The notes under the pieces are model-generated. The model had not been told where the DNA came from, did no database searches, and saw only the letters and a list, made by a program, of their open reading frames with translations. Below, piece by piece: positions 38,651 through 51,311 of a stretch of DNA of 64,000 bases (its first letter is position 1; every line of letters begins with the position of its first letter). A program made the position numbers and the translations under genes. This stretch comes from Litorivita pollutaquae (lineage in GTDB: Bacteria; Pseudomonadota; Alphaproteobacteria; Rhodobacterales; Rhodobacteraceae), in the NCBI RefSeq assembly GCF_003205515.1, contig NZ_KZ826485.1, forward strand, positions 1 through 64,000, given 5' to 3'.

Positions 38651-40366
38651 TTAGACGATATGCAGATCTACTTTTTGAAACGCGGCGATGGCACGGTCGG
38701 CGATTTCATCACAAAGACAAATTGCGTCGAAGTACCTCCGGGAGAACTGCTCGGCGTTGGGCGCGATGTCAAGCAGCCGCCCCTTCTCGCGCTTGGCCGC
38801 CTCCATGTCGCCTGCTTCCACGTGAAACCACATGAGAATGAAATGAAATGCAAAAAAACCGGGCATGGGCCTCTTGGTGAACTCTGCAATCGCTTCTTCA
38901 GGGCCCTGCGTCATCATCAGGAACATGGCTTTTGGCATATGATACCAATCAGGATGCAAGGGGTTCAGCGCAAGCGCCCGCTCCAGCAATGGGATGCCTT
39001 CGTCCCATTCTGCGCGTTCGACGAAACACAAAGCAAAGGTGGCCAGCATGTCCCCATGACCGGGATTGAGCTCCAATGCCCGCCGCACCGACGCCCGAAA
39101 ATCTATGAAGCGTCGGGAATGAAAATACGCGAGCGCCAAGGACTGATGTGCCATTGCGCTTTGCGGGTCGAGCCGCACCGCGCGTAGGGCGTGACGCAGG
39201 GCCAGATCAAGTCGTTTCTGATCGCCGACCTCCTCCGACATGGTCCGGTAATGCTCGACTTCGATCATCGCAAGCGCTGCATGGGCTTCTGCCGAGGATG
39301 GATCCGCAGCCACAGCATGTTTCAAACCCGCCTCGATTTCGTCCCGGTCGGCCTTGTCCAATTGAATACCGTATTCGAAATACCGCGATAATGATGCGTA
39401 GGTTTCCCATTTGATCGCGTGCCTTGCCCCCTGCGCATGACGGGCAAAATTGCCAATCGGACCATCCACGGCAATCCGCGCCGCGATGCGCGCACACACC
39501 TCATCTTGCACGTCATAGACATGGTCTGGATCCATCCTCATATCGATTTGATATGTCATCATGATCGATTCAGACGCGGCGTCGATTAGCTTGATCCGGG
39601 TTTCGATGAGTTCGTTCCGCAAACGGAAGGTTCCTTCCAGAACAAAATCAGGGCGGAACCGCCGGAACATTTGCGCAATGCTCAATTGCTGTTTCTTCGC
39701 CTCTTGCGTCGTTGATCGCGAAAACACAGAGAAATATTTGAACCGCGACAGATCTGTGATCACGCCTTCGGTGAGACCAAGCGCCAAAAAATCGCAATCG
39801 CTTCCCAACCCGATACACTCAAATGGCAAAACTGCGATGGACGGTTTGTCAGATGCCGGAACGATCGGAGTATTTTCGCCACCGGCGGGAGTTTCACGCG
39901 CCGCGTCCGGCATGCCGTTGACCGAGTGCAAATAGAATTCGGGAAGATACCCGCCCTTGGCGATGACGATGTGCACAGGGTCATCCGCACCGTCCTGAGT
40001 GTAGTATTGATCGAGCTTTTGACGCAGCGCGCGCGCCTGCACCCGCACGATCGTGTCGGTTTGAGGGTCAAAATCTGTGCCCTTATCAAAAACCTCCAAC
40101 CCGATTGTATACCCTTTGAGCTGATCAGAGCGGCCTGCAAGGCATTGCTCCACGACAAAGGTGAGAAATCGCGACAAACGGGGGGCGTTTCGGAATTGCC
40201 GGCTGTTGACGATGCGGACAAGTTGTGCCCGCACCAGATCGTGGGGCAATGATGACGCAAGTTGCAGGTTCAAAAACCACCCCCTATTGTTGTGTGCTCG
40301 ACCACCTTGGCGTCTGGTACCCCTAACCTTTGGACTCTTGGACTCACTGTGAGTCACTTCATGCAA
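38651..40366 (-). CDS. TolB-like domain and TPR-repeat protein
   Basis: The 571-aa cytoplasmic protein has an N-terminal DNA-binding-like or adaptor region (SRFLTFVVEQCLAGRSDQLKG, IVRVQARALRQKLDQYY). A TolB-N-like domain follows (about 170-300, starting KPSIAVLPFECIGLG with TEGVITDLSRFKYFSVFSRS), then tetratricopeptide repeats (about 330-560). This domain order is shared with adenylate/guanylate cyclase-type regulators that lost the cyclase domain. Role unknown, probably regulatory. It is divergent from the Crp/Fnr regulator 174 bp away, which may be functionally linked. Confidence 0.75.
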   Translation of the reverse strand: MHEVTHSESKSPKVRGTRRQGGRAHNNRGWFLNLQLASSLPHDLVRAQLVRIVNSRQFRNAPRLSRFLTFVVEQCLAGRSDQLKGYTIGLEVFDKGTDFDPQTDTIVRVQARALRQKLDQYYTQDGADDPVHIVIAKGGYLPEFYLHSVNGMPDAARETPAGGENTPIVPASDKPSIAVLPFECIGLGSDCDFLALGLTEGVITDLSRFKYFSVFSRSTTQEAKKQQLSIAQMFRRFRPDFVLEGTFRLRNELIETRIKLIDAASESIMMTYQIDMRMDPDHVYDVQDEVCARIAARIAVDGPIGNFARHAQGARHAIKWETYASLSRYFEYGIQLDKADRDEIEAGLKHAVAADPSSAEAHAALAMIEVEHYRTMSEEVGDQKRLDLALRHALRAVRLDPQSAMAHQSLALAYFHSRRFIDFRASVRRALELNPGHGDMLATFALCFVERAEWDEGIPLLERALALNPLHPDWYHMPKAMFLMMTQGPEEAIAEFTKRPMPGFFAFHFILMWFHVEAGDMEAAKREKGRLLDIAPNAEQFSRRYFDAICLCDEIADRAIAAFQKVDLHIV

Positions 40367-40539
40367 CTTCCAAGCGGTTTATACTGGCACAGCAGAAGCA
40401 TGATGCTGTTTCTCTTGCTTAACATCTGCATGCAAGTCGCGCCAGAACCAAACCGCAGGCGCGCCGCAGCCATGAGCAGAGTATCGCTCCAGAACGAGCC
40501 ATGCATTGACCGGCAATACATCAGACAGGAGCGCACCCC

Positions 40540-41322
40540 ATGAAAGATATGACTGCATTTCTGCCATATGCTTCGACGGCAAATCGGCCCCCCCTACGGC
40601 CAAAGCTTGCACCGTCCGGCGCAGGCGCCTCTGCCTACGCGACCGGACCAAAGGCCGCAAAACAAACCCAGACGTTGCGCGATAATGACGATACGGAACT
40701 GCTAACCTTGTTCCGGAACGCTTCATTTGAACAGCATTTCCAACCTGGCAGCACCGTTTTACTGCATGGGGATCCGGCGGATGCAATTTATCTTGTGGTC
40801 TCGGGCACGATACGTTGCTGTACCGTCGACTCCGAGGGCCGCCGTCAAATTTTCGCCTTCCCCAAAAAGGGCGATTTTGTGGGCGTTTCGGATATAGACC
40901 GTTGGCATTTTACGGCAGAGGCCGTCGACCATGTCATTGTGAAATCGATACCGCGCCTAACCCTTGAACAGGAACTCGCTGTCAATATTTCTCTGAGACT
41001 GGAAATGAGAACGCTCATGGGTGGACTGCTAGCACGCCGCGAACGTCAGATGCTCACTCTGGTCAGCACCAAGGGCCCCGAGCGTTTGTATCGGTTTCTT
41101 GAAGAGTTTGCCGCGACACGATCGGGTGGCGGACATATCGTGCTCCCCATGTGTCGGCGCGATATCGGCGATCACATCGGGTTGTCGATGGAAAGCGTCT
41201 GCCGTGCATTCAGCGATCTCAAGCGCAGAGGCCTGATTGATCTAAAGTCACACGAAAAATACAAACTTATCGGCAACGCTGGGCGCGATGCCACGCCCCT
41301 GCCCCTTCATGCCGATCTCTGA
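40540..41322 (+). CDS. Crp/Fnr-family transcriptional regulator without N-terminal Fe-S cysteines
   Basis: The 260-aa regulator has a 45-residue N-terminal extension, a cyclic-nucleotide-binding-like domain (about 55-165, with PGSTVLLHGDPADAIYLVVSG) and a C-terminal winged helix (MCRRDIGDHIGLSMESVCRAFSDLKRRG). No cysteine cluster precedes the sensor domain, so it is not an FNR-type oxygen sensor; DNR/FixK-like NO sensing or indirect control is more likely. The recognition helix reads E-S-V-C-R where FNR has E-x-x-S-R. It is convergent with the arc-atp run and is the nearest candidate regulator for the ATTGAC-N4-GTCAAT sites. Confidence 0.85.
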   Translation: MKDMTAFLPYASTANRPPLRPKLAPSGAGASAYATGPKAAKQTQTLRDNDDTELLTLFRNASFEQHFQPGSTVLLHGDPADAIYLVVSGTIRCCTVDSEGRRQIFAFPKKGDFVGVSDIDRWHFTAEAVDHVIVKSIPRLTLEQELAVNISLRLEMRTLMGGLLARRERQMLTLVSTKGPERLYRFLEEFAATRSGGGHIVLPMCRRDIGDHIGLSMESVCRAFSDLKRRGLIDLKSHEKYKLIGNAGRDATPLPLHADL

Positions 41323-41525
41323 TCTCACGTGACGGCGCGAAGACAAACGCCGGCACACACGCCCAAAATTACGCGGGGCCGCCAATTTCGGACGAGACCC
41401 CGAAACCGCACCTACAATCCGAACCGGCCATTCCGGCGGCTCGTTGGTCCACGGGCGTGGGTGCGGTCATGCCCATGCTCAGCCCGCCGCTGCCAAAAGC
41501 ATAACCGCCCCCGCGCATACCGCTC

Positions 41526-42467
41526 TCATCGGGTTTTTCGAGATGACGTATTGAAGGTTTTGGTCGTCCCGGGTTGTGACCGGCGCCGGGGTTTCTTCAG
41601 GGCTTCAAACCCGATGATCACATCCAGAAGCTCGGTAGTGATACCGTCCTGACGCAGGGCGTTCGCGTCAGATCGAAGCACCTCCAGCCTATCCTCAACA
41701 GACTGATCCGCTTGCTGCATCAAGGCCAGCCGCGCGGCATTTTCAGTCACCATCGCTTCGGCCGAGGCTTTGAACAGGCTTGCGAAAACGTAACTGCGGA
41801 CCAAGGCACGGAAAAGCGCCGCCGAGGACATCGTAAAGGTCGGCCGGCTGCGCGAAACCCAAGGCGTCTGCTTCAGGTCGTTCAAAACCGTCGCGTCGAG
41901 CGGGAGCAACGGCATGGTTTGCGCGGCTTGCACACCGCTGTCGCGCCGGGCGGTGAACGCCAAATCCACTGCTATCTCCGACGCATGGGAGCCGAGGCGC
42001 AGATCGTCGATATGCTGCGTCAGCAGGTTCGCCAACCGTCCGATCCCGTCGACCGACGCGGGCGGCAAGAATAACCGTTCGACGCCAATGGAGCGGTCGC
42101 CCAGCGCGTCAGCCATTTGAGCTCCGACACATAAAACGATTGGCGCGCGCCCTTGGGCAGCCTTCATATGACCTGCCACATGCGCCGCGAGAATCTCGTT
42201 ATAATTGCCGCACAGACCGTGATCGGAACCGAAGACCACCATGACCTGAGAACCGATCCTTTGCGCGGAAAAATCCGGCAGACCGGCAGCGCAAAGAAAC
42301 GCATGAAGGCCATCGCGCACGGTCTGATGATAGGCCTCGATGGCACGGTTGGCCTGTTCGTAGGGTGCGGAATTGATTACCGACAGCGTTTTCATCGTGC
42401 GCACCACACTATGGATGCTCTCCATACTGCCCATCTGGCGTGTCAGGGTTTCAAGTGTTTGGGACAT
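41526..42467 (-). CDS. atpG: N-ATPase gamma subunit
   Basis: Central rotor subunit of the alternative F-type ATPase. The 313-aa protein starts [28 protein letters not shown], has [17 protein letters not shown] in the middle and a C-terminal helix ([17 protein letters not shown]). The sequence is diverged from standard AtpG but typical of N-ATPases. The start at 42467 follows AGGCGG; a start at 42485 is possible. It overlaps the end of atpA by 17 nt and is the last gene of the 13-gene run. Confidence 0.88.
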   Translation of the reverse strand: MSQTLETLTRQMGSMESIHSVVRTMKTLSVINSAPYEQANRAIEAYHQTVRDGLHAFLCAAGLPDFSAQRIGSQVMVVFGSDHGLCGNYNEILAAHVAGHMKAAQGRAPIVLCVGAQMADALGDRSIGVERLFLPPASVDGIGRLANLLTQHIDDLRLGSHASEIAVDLAFTARRDSGVQAAQTMPLLPLDATVLNDLKQTPWVSRSRPTFTMSSAALFRALVRSYVFASLFKASAEAMVTENAARLALMQQADQSVEDRLEVLRSDANALRQDGITTELLDVIIGFEALKKPRRRSQPGTTKTFNTSSRKTR

Positions 42468-43998
42468 GTCCGCCTGCCTTTTCATCGCGCAGACGGTGCC
42501 CGAGAGCGATCATCCGGCGTTGCGCCGCGTCATCCACCGCCGCGCCGTCTGTGATCTGCTTGGCAAGGTCCACAAAGTCGCGCCGCGCCTCGGCCCGCAG
42601 TCGCTGCATCACCGCATCCGCATCGCCTTCACTCAAATCATCAAAGACGCCCTCGTTCGCCGCCGTTAGAACAGTCAATTGCTCAATGGCGGGCATCGGA
42701 TCGCGTTCGGCCTGTCGCAAGGCCCCACGAACCGCAGCGCCGCGTGTGAGGCGGGCACGGGTTGCGTCGTCAAGACGGGTGCCGAACCGGGCAAAATCCT
42801 CCAGTTCTTCGAATTGCGACAGGGTCACGCGCAGATTGCCCGACACGGACCGAAAGGCCGGGCTTTGCGCCTTGCCACCCACCCGGCTGACCGATTTCCC
42901 CAAATCGACGGCGGGAAACTGGTTCTTGCGCACAAGTCGGGGCGATAGATAAACCTGCCCATCGGTGATCGAGATAAGATTGGTCGGAATATAGGCCGAG
43001 AGGTTTTCTGCCTGTGTCTCAACCACTGCCAAGGCGGTGATCGATCCGCCCCCGACCGTGTCGGCAAACTGACCGGCGCGCTCCAATAGCCGGGCGTGGA
43101 TATAAAAAATATCGCCCGGAAAGGCCTCCCGTCCTGGCGGCCGGCGCAACAGCAATGACAGCTCGCGATAGGATCGGGCGTGGTGGGTCAAATCATCAAA
43201 CACAATCAACACGTCTTTGCCCTGCGCCGAAAAACTCTCTGCCATGGCCATGGCGGCATAGGGCGCGACATAGGACAGGCCCGCAGCCTCTTCGTCGCCG
43301 GCGGCCATGATAATGGTCCGGTCCGTCATGCCGCCATCGCGGATCGCACCGACAACTTTGGCCACCGCATCGCCCCGCTGGCCGATGGCGCAATAGATAC
43401 AGATCACATCGGTGGAGCTCTGATTGAGAATTGCATCGACTGAGATGGAGGTTTTCCCTGTCTGCCTGTCGCCGATCACCAACTGACGCTGCCCAAGACC
43501 AATAGGCACGGCGGCATCAATCGCTTTGATCCCTGTCGCAAGGGGGCGTGAAATCGCCTTGCGTGCAAGAATTTGCGGAGCTTCCACCTCAACAGTATGC
43601 AGCTTTTCGGTTTTCAGGGGGCCTTTGCCGTCGCTGGGGTTGCCGAGCGCATCCACAACCCGGCCCAGCAGCTCTTCTCCGACCCTCGTGCTGACCACGC
43701 GGTGCGATCTGACCACCCGTTCGCCCACGGTGATCCGCTCGGACGGGCCCAAAAGAACCACCCCAAGACGGCCAGGTTCGAGGTCGAGCACAATGCCGCT
43801 GACGCCGCTCTCGAACTGCAACACCTCATCGGATAAGGCGCGCTCCAACCCGCAAACAATTGCAATACCATCGCCGACTTCGGCCACCTCTCCGACTTCG
43901 CTGAGCTGCGGCGCGGGGGACGGGCTTTGCAGCAAGAGGCGCAACACGTCGTCCGGCTCGACAGAGGGTATTTTGGTTTCAGGGTTCATTAAAATCAC
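42451..43998 (-). CDS. atpA: N-ATPase alpha subunit
   Basis: Non-catalytic nucleotide-binding F1 subunit. The 515-aa protein contains the Walker A motif GDRQTGKTS and blocks [52 protein letters not shown] and [20 protein letters not shown], all standard for AtpA. In N-ATPase operons atpA comes after atpF, as here. The ATG at 43998 overlaps the atpF stop by 4 nt; Met4 is an alternative start. Confidence 0.95.
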   Translation of the reverse strand: MILMNPETKIPSVEPDDVLRLLLQSPSPAPQLSEVGEVAEVGDGIAIVCGLERALSDEVLQFESGVSGIVLDLEPGRLGVVLLGPSERITVGERVVRSHRVVSTRVGEELLGRVVDALGNPSDGKGPLKTEKLHTVEVEAPQILARKAISRPLATGIKAIDAAVPIGLGQRQLVIGDRQTGKTSISVDAILNQSSTDVICIYCAIGQRGDAVAKVVGAIRDGGMTDRTIIMAAGDEEAAGLSYVAPYAAMAMAESFSAQGKDVLIVFDDLTHHARSYRELSLLLRRPPGREAFPGDIFYIHARLLERAGQFADTVGGGSITALAVVETQAENLSAYIPTNLISITDGQVYLSPRLVRKNQFPAVDLGKSVSRVGGKAQSPAFRSVSGNLRVTLSQFEELEDFARFGTRLDDATRARLTRGAAVRGALRQAERDPMPAIEQLTVLTAANEGVFDDLSEGDADAVMQRLRAEARRDFVDLAKQITDGAAVDDAAQRRMIALGHRLRDEKAGGHVPNT

Positions 43999-44750
43999 GC
44001 CCTCTGCTCGGCACCGACAACCAGTTGGTCGGCGATAAGGTCGTTCAGATCATCGATATAGGTGTCGACCGTCCATGCGAGCTGTGCGCCGCCAATACGC
44101 AAGATCAACCCGGGGGGTTGGCTCTGATCCGTGTCAAAGTGCACCTCGATGTCAGGAAACCGGTGCCGCAATTCCGCCGTCAGATCCTCCTGTATCGGGT
44201 CTGGCAAAGCCGCATGGCTGGTCACCACCGCATCATCGGGATGACCCGCCGCATGTTGTAGCGTGCTGTCAAATGAACCGATCTGGCGGGCAAGATGTGC
44301 CGCCATGCGCGCCTCGAGTGTCTCATCCGCGAGGTCAGCGAGCGCCTTGCGGGTCAGCTCAAGCAGCGCGTGACCACCGGCGCGCTGCATTTTGGCGGTA
44401 AAATTTCGCCGCTCGTCATCGAGATGCGCCTGCCAAGCGGTGCGTTCGCGTTCGACCCGCTCATGTGCCTCGGTCAACAGGGCATCTTTGTCCTGTTCTG
44501 CCTGCCGGCGCACGGCCTCTGTTGCCGACGCCTGCTCCGATTGAAGCGTCGACAGTTGCGCGCGATACTCGGCCTCTGCAACCCTCGCCTCCTCCTTGGC
44601 ACGCATAGCGACCTGCATCCGGTCGGCGATCTCAGCCTCACGCGCGTCGATCCCATCCAGTATTGGACGATATAAAAACCGCTTTAGCAGCCATACGAGC
44701 ACCAGAAAGTTTACGATCTGCGCCGCAACAGTGAGCCAGTCAATGGACAT
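43995..44750 (-). CDS. atpF: N-ATPase b subunit (extended, delta-like C-terminus)
   Basis: Peripheral stalk subunit. The 251-aa protein has one N-terminal membrane helix ([21 protein letters not shown]), a long coiled coil (about 35-150, rich in Glu/Ala/Arg) and a C-terminal globular part ([21 protein letters not shown]). N-ATPase operons lack a separate delta gene and have this lengthened b subunit instead, which fits the gap in gene content here. It lies 4 bp after atpE. Confidence 0.9.
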   Translation of the reverse strand: MSIDWLTVAAQIVNFLVLVWLLKRFLYRPILDGIDAREAEIADRMQVAMRAKEEARVAEAEYRAQLSTLQSEQASATEAVRRQAEQDKDALLTEAHERVERERTAWQAHLDDERRNFTAKMQRAGGHALLELTRKALADLADETLEARMAAHLARQIGSFDSTLQHAAGHPDDAVVTSHAALPDPIQEDLTAELRHRFPDIEVHFDTDQSQPPGLILRIGGAQLAWTVDTYIDDLNDLIADQLVVGAEQRA

Positions 44751-44754
44751 CGGA

Positions 44755-45042
44755 TCAACCGCCCGCCGTGGATGCCGCTTCCACCGCCGCCGTCCAGAAC
44801 GGGTTGGCGAAAATCAGGATCATCGCAACAACAAAACAATAGATCGCCGTAGATTCGATCATCGCGAGGCTGACGAAAAGCGTGCGCGACAGCGTCGAAG
44901 CGGCGTCGGGTTGCTGCGCGATCGAGTTGAGCGCCTGAGCCGCCGCCCTGCCTTCCCCCAAAGCCGGGCCAATCGCCCCGAAGGACACCGTCAAACCGGC
45001 GGTAAAAATAGAGATCGCTGCAATAATTGCGAGGTCAGTCAT
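44755..45042 (-). CDS. atpE: N-ATPase c subunit, likely Na+-binding
   Basis: The 95-aa ring subunit has two helices. Helix 1 contains GPALGEGRAAAQALNSIAQQP with Glu in place of the usual neutral residue, and helix 2 contains LAMIESTAIYCFVVAMILIF. The Glu-Ser pair followed by Thr and Tyr on helix 2, with a second carboxylate on helix 1, matches the ion-binding signature described for Na+-transporting N-ATPase rings. This is the best evidence that the enzyme pumps Na+ rather than H+, though sequence alone does not prove it. Confidence 0.93.
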   Translation of the reverse strand: MTDLAIIAAISIFTAGLTVSFGAIGPALGEGRAAAQALNSIAQQPDAASTLSRTLFVSLAMIESTAIYCFVVAMILIFANPFWTAAVEAASTAGG

Positions 45043-45734
45043 GGAGAATGCTCCTGTGTTGTGGATGGGTGTTTGGGCGCGGTGGCGCTCGAAATATAGA
45101 CTGTTGCCAGGATCGCGAAGATATAGGCTTGGATCATACCGGTCAGCAGGCCGAGCAGATCCATAACCACCGGAAAGAAGAATGGCGCGACAGTCAGGAG
45201 AATGGCCGCGATCACCGCGCCGCTCATGATGTTGCCATATAGCCGGATGGCCAGCGAGACACCGCGCGAAAACTCCGAAATGATGTTAAAGGGCAGCATG
45301 ATGAACGACGGCTCGACATAGGTCTTGAGATAGCCGCCAAGGCCCCGGCTGGAGATGCCGAAAAGGGGCACGGCCACAAGAACCGAAAGCGCCAGAGCCG
45401 TTGTCGTCGATAGCGAGGAGGTCGGCGGTTCAAACCCCGGAACGACCAGAAGCAGGTTCGAAACCGCCACGAACAAAAACAACGTGCCCGCGAAATAGAG
45501 AAGATGGCGGGATGGGCCTTCTGCGATCTCTTCGATCTGCGCCTGAATGCCCTGCACAATCACCTCCAAAGCGGTGCGCCAACGGTTCGGGGGCACATCG
45601 GCGCGCAGGTTTCGGGTGATGAGAAACGAGGCAACGGTCAGCACCGCTATCACAACCCATGTGAAAAAAATGGTCGCATTGATCGGGAAACCCAAGAGAA
45701 TGAACAGGATTGTTTCATCCGGAGAAAGGCTCAT
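45039..45734 (-). CDS. atpB: N-ATPase a subunit
   Basis: Stator channel subunit. The 231-aa protein (start MSLSPDETILFILLGFPINATIFF) has five or six membrane helices and the essential arginine in EFSRGVSLAIRLYGNIMSGAVI. It lies between atpR and atpE in the atpDCQRBEFAG order and overlaps both neighbours by 4 nt. An upstream frame to 45827 lies inside atpR and is not used. Confidence 0.93.
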   Translation of the reverse strand: MSLSPDETILFILLGFPINATIFFTWVVIAVLTVASFLITRNLRADVPPNRWRTALEVIVQGIQAQIEEIAEGPSRHLLYFAGTLFLFVAVSNLLLVVPGFEPPTSSLSTTTALALSVLVAVPLFGISSRGLGGYLKTYVEPSFIMLPFNIISEFSRGVSLAIRLYGNIMSGAVIAAILLTVAPFFFPVVMDLLGLLTGMIQAYIFAILATVYISSATAPKHPSTTQEHSP

Positions 45735-46030
45735 TTTGCATCTCCAGACGGGAAAGATATTGCCGCGCATGTGGTTGCGGCGCGGCGACAGATGAAAAAG
45801 GCGATACCATATCCCGCGAAGGCCCACGGCCCGGCCTGCGTTACGACAACCCAGCCGATACCCAAGAACGCTGCAATTCTCACGACCGCGCTCAGAGCCA
45901 GAATTTTAATGGTGTATTCAGCTTGCAAGGCGCGCTGCATGCCAAACGCCAATCCGGCGAAGAACACCACACTCATGAAAGTCCCTGCCACGCCCCCCAA
46001 CGCCAGAGCAGTCCAATCCACAGCCATCAA
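45731..46030 (-). CDS. atpR: N-ATPase accessory subunit AtpR
   Basis: The 99-aa membrane protein has three helices (ALALGGVAGTFMSVVFFAGLAFG, ILALSAVVRIAAFLGIGWVVV, WAFAGYGIAFFICRRAA). AtpR is specific to N-ATPases and is thought to insert or hold the c ring with AtpQ; the arginines between helices 2 and 3 are typical. It overlaps atpQ and atpB by 4 nt each. Confidence 0.85.
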   Translation of the reverse strand: MMAVDWTALALGGVAGTFMSVVFFAGLAFGMQRALQAEYTIKILALSAVVRIAAFLGIGWVVVTQAGPWAFAGYGIAFFICRRAATTCAAISFPSGDAK

Positions 46031-46310
46031 TCCTCACCTCCTTCTTTGTTGACCCATGCGGCGGCGATAAACGCACCGATAACGACACCGCCAAGGATCA
46101 GGGCAATCGTCCATGAAAAATCTTGTGGGGCCACGCGGTTCAACCAAAGGCCCAAAAATGCACCGCCAACAGTCGGCACAGCGATGGACCAGCCGATCAT
46201 CCCGAAGGTGCCAATGCCGCGCAGAGGGCTCGGAGCCGGATGATCCCGCGAGGATTTCATCCGCGCGGCGTGCCGTGCGATATCTTTCACCGATTTGTCG
46301 GGGTCACGGC

Positions 46311-46314
<4 letters not shown>
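46027..46314 (-). CDS. atpQ: N-ATPase accessory subunit AtpQ
   Basis: The 95-aa protein has a charged N-terminus (DKSVKDIARHAARMKSSRDH) and two membrane helices (GMIGWSIAVPTVGGAFLGLWLN and WTIALILGGVVIGAFIAAAWVNK), the AtpQ/AtpI-like fold used in c-ring assembly. It sits between atpC and atpR, with 4-nt overlaps, as in every N-ATPase operon. Confidence 0.85.
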
Positions 46315-49047
<2,733 letters not shown>

Positions 49048-49048
49048 C

Positions 49049-50050
49049 TCAGGCCCCCAAGGTTGCGACCAGAACGGCCTTGATCGTGTGCATCCGGTTT
49101 TCCGCCTGATCAAAGACGATCGAGGCGGGACTTTCGAAAACCTCTTCGGTGACCTCCATCGCATCGAGACCGAACGTTTCCTTGATGTCCGTGCCCACCG
49201 AAGTGTCCGTGTTGTGAAAGGCCGGCAGGCAATGCATGAAACAGGCACGCGCGTTGCCGGTCTTGGCCATCACCTCAGCCGTCACCTGATAGGGTTTGAG
49301 CAATGCGATACGCTCGGCCCATTTCTCCTTGGGCTCCCCCATCGACACCCAGACATCGGTGTAGATGAAATCGACGCCTTTGACGGCGGCGTCCACGTCC
49401 TCCGTGATGGTCAGGCGGGCACCGGTGTCTATTGCAATCGCCTTGGCCGCATCGATGATCTCCTGCACCGGCCAGCACGCTTTCGGGGCACAAAGGCGCA
49501 CGTCCATCCCCATCTTTGCCCCGCCAATCAGAAGGCTGTCGCCCATGTTGTTTCCGGCATCGCCCAGAAACGCATAGGCCACTTGGTGCAGCGGCTTTTC
49601 GACGTGTTCCTGCATGGTCAGGAAATCGGCGAGGATTTGTGTCGGGTGGAATTCGTCCGTCAGGCCATTATAGACCGGCACACCCGAGAATTCGGCAAGC
49701 TGCCGGGCGACCTCTTGGCCAAAGCCGCGATATTCGATGGCGTCATAGATCCGCCCCAACACCCGCGCGGTGTCCTTGACGGATTCCTTGTGCCCGATAT
49801 GCGTGCCGGTCGGTCCCAGATAGGTCACGCGCGCGCCCTGATCATAGGCCGCAACTTCGAACCCCACCCGCGTGCGTGTGCTGTCCTTTTCAAAGATCAG
49901 CGCAATATCCTTGCCTTGCAGTGTCGGCTGTTCGGTTCCGGCGTATTTCGCTACCTTCAGGTCCGCTGCCAGCTTCAGCAGAAAGGCGATTTCGCGCGGT
50001 GTGAAATCGCGGAGGGTCAAAAAATGCCGGTTCTTGAGATTGAAAGCCAT
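49049..50050 (-). CDS. arcB: Ornithine carbamoyltransferase, catabolic
   Basis: Converts citrulline and phosphate to ornithine and carbamoyl phosphate in the deiminase pathway. The 333-aa protein has the carbamoyl-phosphate loop [20 protein letters not shown] and the ornithine-binding [10 protein letters not shown]. Its place between arcA and arcC argues for the catabolic role, although the sequence alone does not separate it from ArgF. It lies 18 bp after arcA. Confidence 0.95.
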   Translation of the reverse strand: MAFNLKNRHFLTLRDFTPREIAFLLKLAADLKVAKYAGTEQPTLQGKDIALIFEKDSTRTRVGFEVAAYDQGARVTYLGPTGTHIGHKESVKDTARVLGRIYDAIEYRGFGQEVARQLAEFSGVPVYNGLTDEFHPTQILADFLTMQEHVEKPLHQVAYAFLGDAGNNMGDSLLIGGAKMGMDVRLCAPKACWPVQEIIDAAKAIAIDTGARLTITEDVDAAVKGVDFIYTDVWVSMGEPKEKWAERIALLKPYQVTAEVMAKTGNARACFMHCLPAFHNTDTSVGTDIKETFGLDAMEVTEEVFESPASIVFDQAENRMHTIKAVLVATLGA

Positions 50051-50068
50051 TGTCGTTTCCTTTTCAGA

Positions 50069-51298
50069 TCACACCGCATCACGAATGGTCGGGCAACTCA
50101 TGCAATGACCGCCGCCGCGCCCGCGCCCAAGTTCGGCGCCGGGGATGGCCAGCACCTCGATCCCGGTCGCTTTGAGCGCGGCGTTGGTGTCGTCATTGCG
50201 GTCATAGCCGATGACGACGCCGGGCCGCAGGGCCAGCACGTTGTTGCCATCATTCCATTGCTCACGCGCGCGTTCTTCTTCGGTGCTGCCACCGGTCGGA
50301 ACAATCGTCAGGCGCCTATAGCCCAGCACCTCGGCCACGATCTCAAATATCGGGCGCGGGTCATGGCGAAATTGCAGCGGCGCTCGGCCCTCACCCGGAC
50401 GGATATCATAACAGACAAGCTCGTCCGCAACCTCCTTGAATGTGGTCACGACATCACCGCCGCATAGGGTAAAGACCGTATCCAGATGCATCGCCGCGCG
50501 CGATTTCGGGATCGCAAAGGCCAGAACCCTCTGCGCTGCGCCCGTGTCAAACAGGGCCTCGGCCAATTGGCCCACCCCTTGCGGCGAAGACCGCTCGCCC
50601 ATACCGACGAGCACCGTGCCATCACCAACGGGCATGATGTCGCCCCCTTCGACCGTGGCCAGCCCATGGTCAACGGTCGGATCGCCAAAGTGGATCGTCG
50701 TCTTGCCGGCGAATTTGGGGTGGAATTTGTAGATCGCTGTGTTCAACAACGTCTCGGGACGCCGCGCGGGCCAATACATCGGATTGACCGACACACCACC
50801 AAAGATCCACGCGGAATTGTCCCGTGTGAACAAGGCGTTTGGCAACGGTGGCAAAATGAACCCCTGCGCGCCAAGATAGCTGCCGAACAATCCCGATGGC
50901 TTGAATGGAAGATCGCCGGTGGCAAGGCCGCCCAGCAAATGCTCTGCCAATTGCGCACCCGGCAATTCGTCCATCCAGGCCCGCAGGTCTGGCAACATGC
51001 CGACACCGATCTGGTCCGGCACGATCCGGTGATCCAAAAGCCAATCGCGCCCTTCCGGGATGTCCAAGGTTTGCGCCAACAGGTCATTGACATCCAGAAC
51101 CTCGACCCCCTCATCGCGCATGGTCTGCACAAAAACGTCATGGTCTTTCTGCGCTTGCTTGACCCAGAAAACATCGTCGAACAACAGGCTCTGACAATTG
51201 TCCGGCGTCAGGCGGCGATGCGCCAGACCCGGGCGGCAAACGACGACTTGCCGCAATCTGCCGGTTTCGGAATGAACGCCTAATGGATGATCTGTCAT
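50069..51298 (-). CDS. arcA: Arginine deiminase
   Basis: Hydrolyses arginine to citrulline and ammonia. The 409-aa protein begins [20 protein letters not shown], has [40 protein letters not shown] and the active-site region [17 protein letters not shown], with the catalytic cysteine at about residue 399. The ATG at 51298 is preferred over a start seven codons upstream. It lies 13 bp after arcD. Confidence 0.97.
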   Translation of the reverse strand: MTDHPLGVHSETGRLRQVVVCRPGLAHRRLTPDNCQSLLFDDVFWVKQAQKDHDVFVQTMRDEGVEVLDVNDLLAQTLDIPEGRDWLLDHRIVPDQIGVGMLPDLRAWMDELPGAQLAEHLLGGLATGDLPFKPSGLFGSYLGAQGFILPPLPNALFTRDNSAWIFGGVSVNPMYWPARRPETLLNTAIYKFHPKFAGKTTIHFGDPTVDHGLATVEGGDIMPVGDGTVLVGMGERSSPQGVGQLAEALFDTGAAQRVLAFAIPKSRAAMHLDTVFTLCGGDVVTTFKEVADELVCYDIRPGEGRAPLQFRHDPRPIFEIVAEVLGYRRLTIVPTGGSTEEERAREQWNDGNNVLALRPGVVIGYDRNDDTNAALKATGIEVLAIPGAELGRGRGGGHCMSCPTIRDAV

Positions 51299-51311
51299 GG
51301 GGTTGGCTCCG

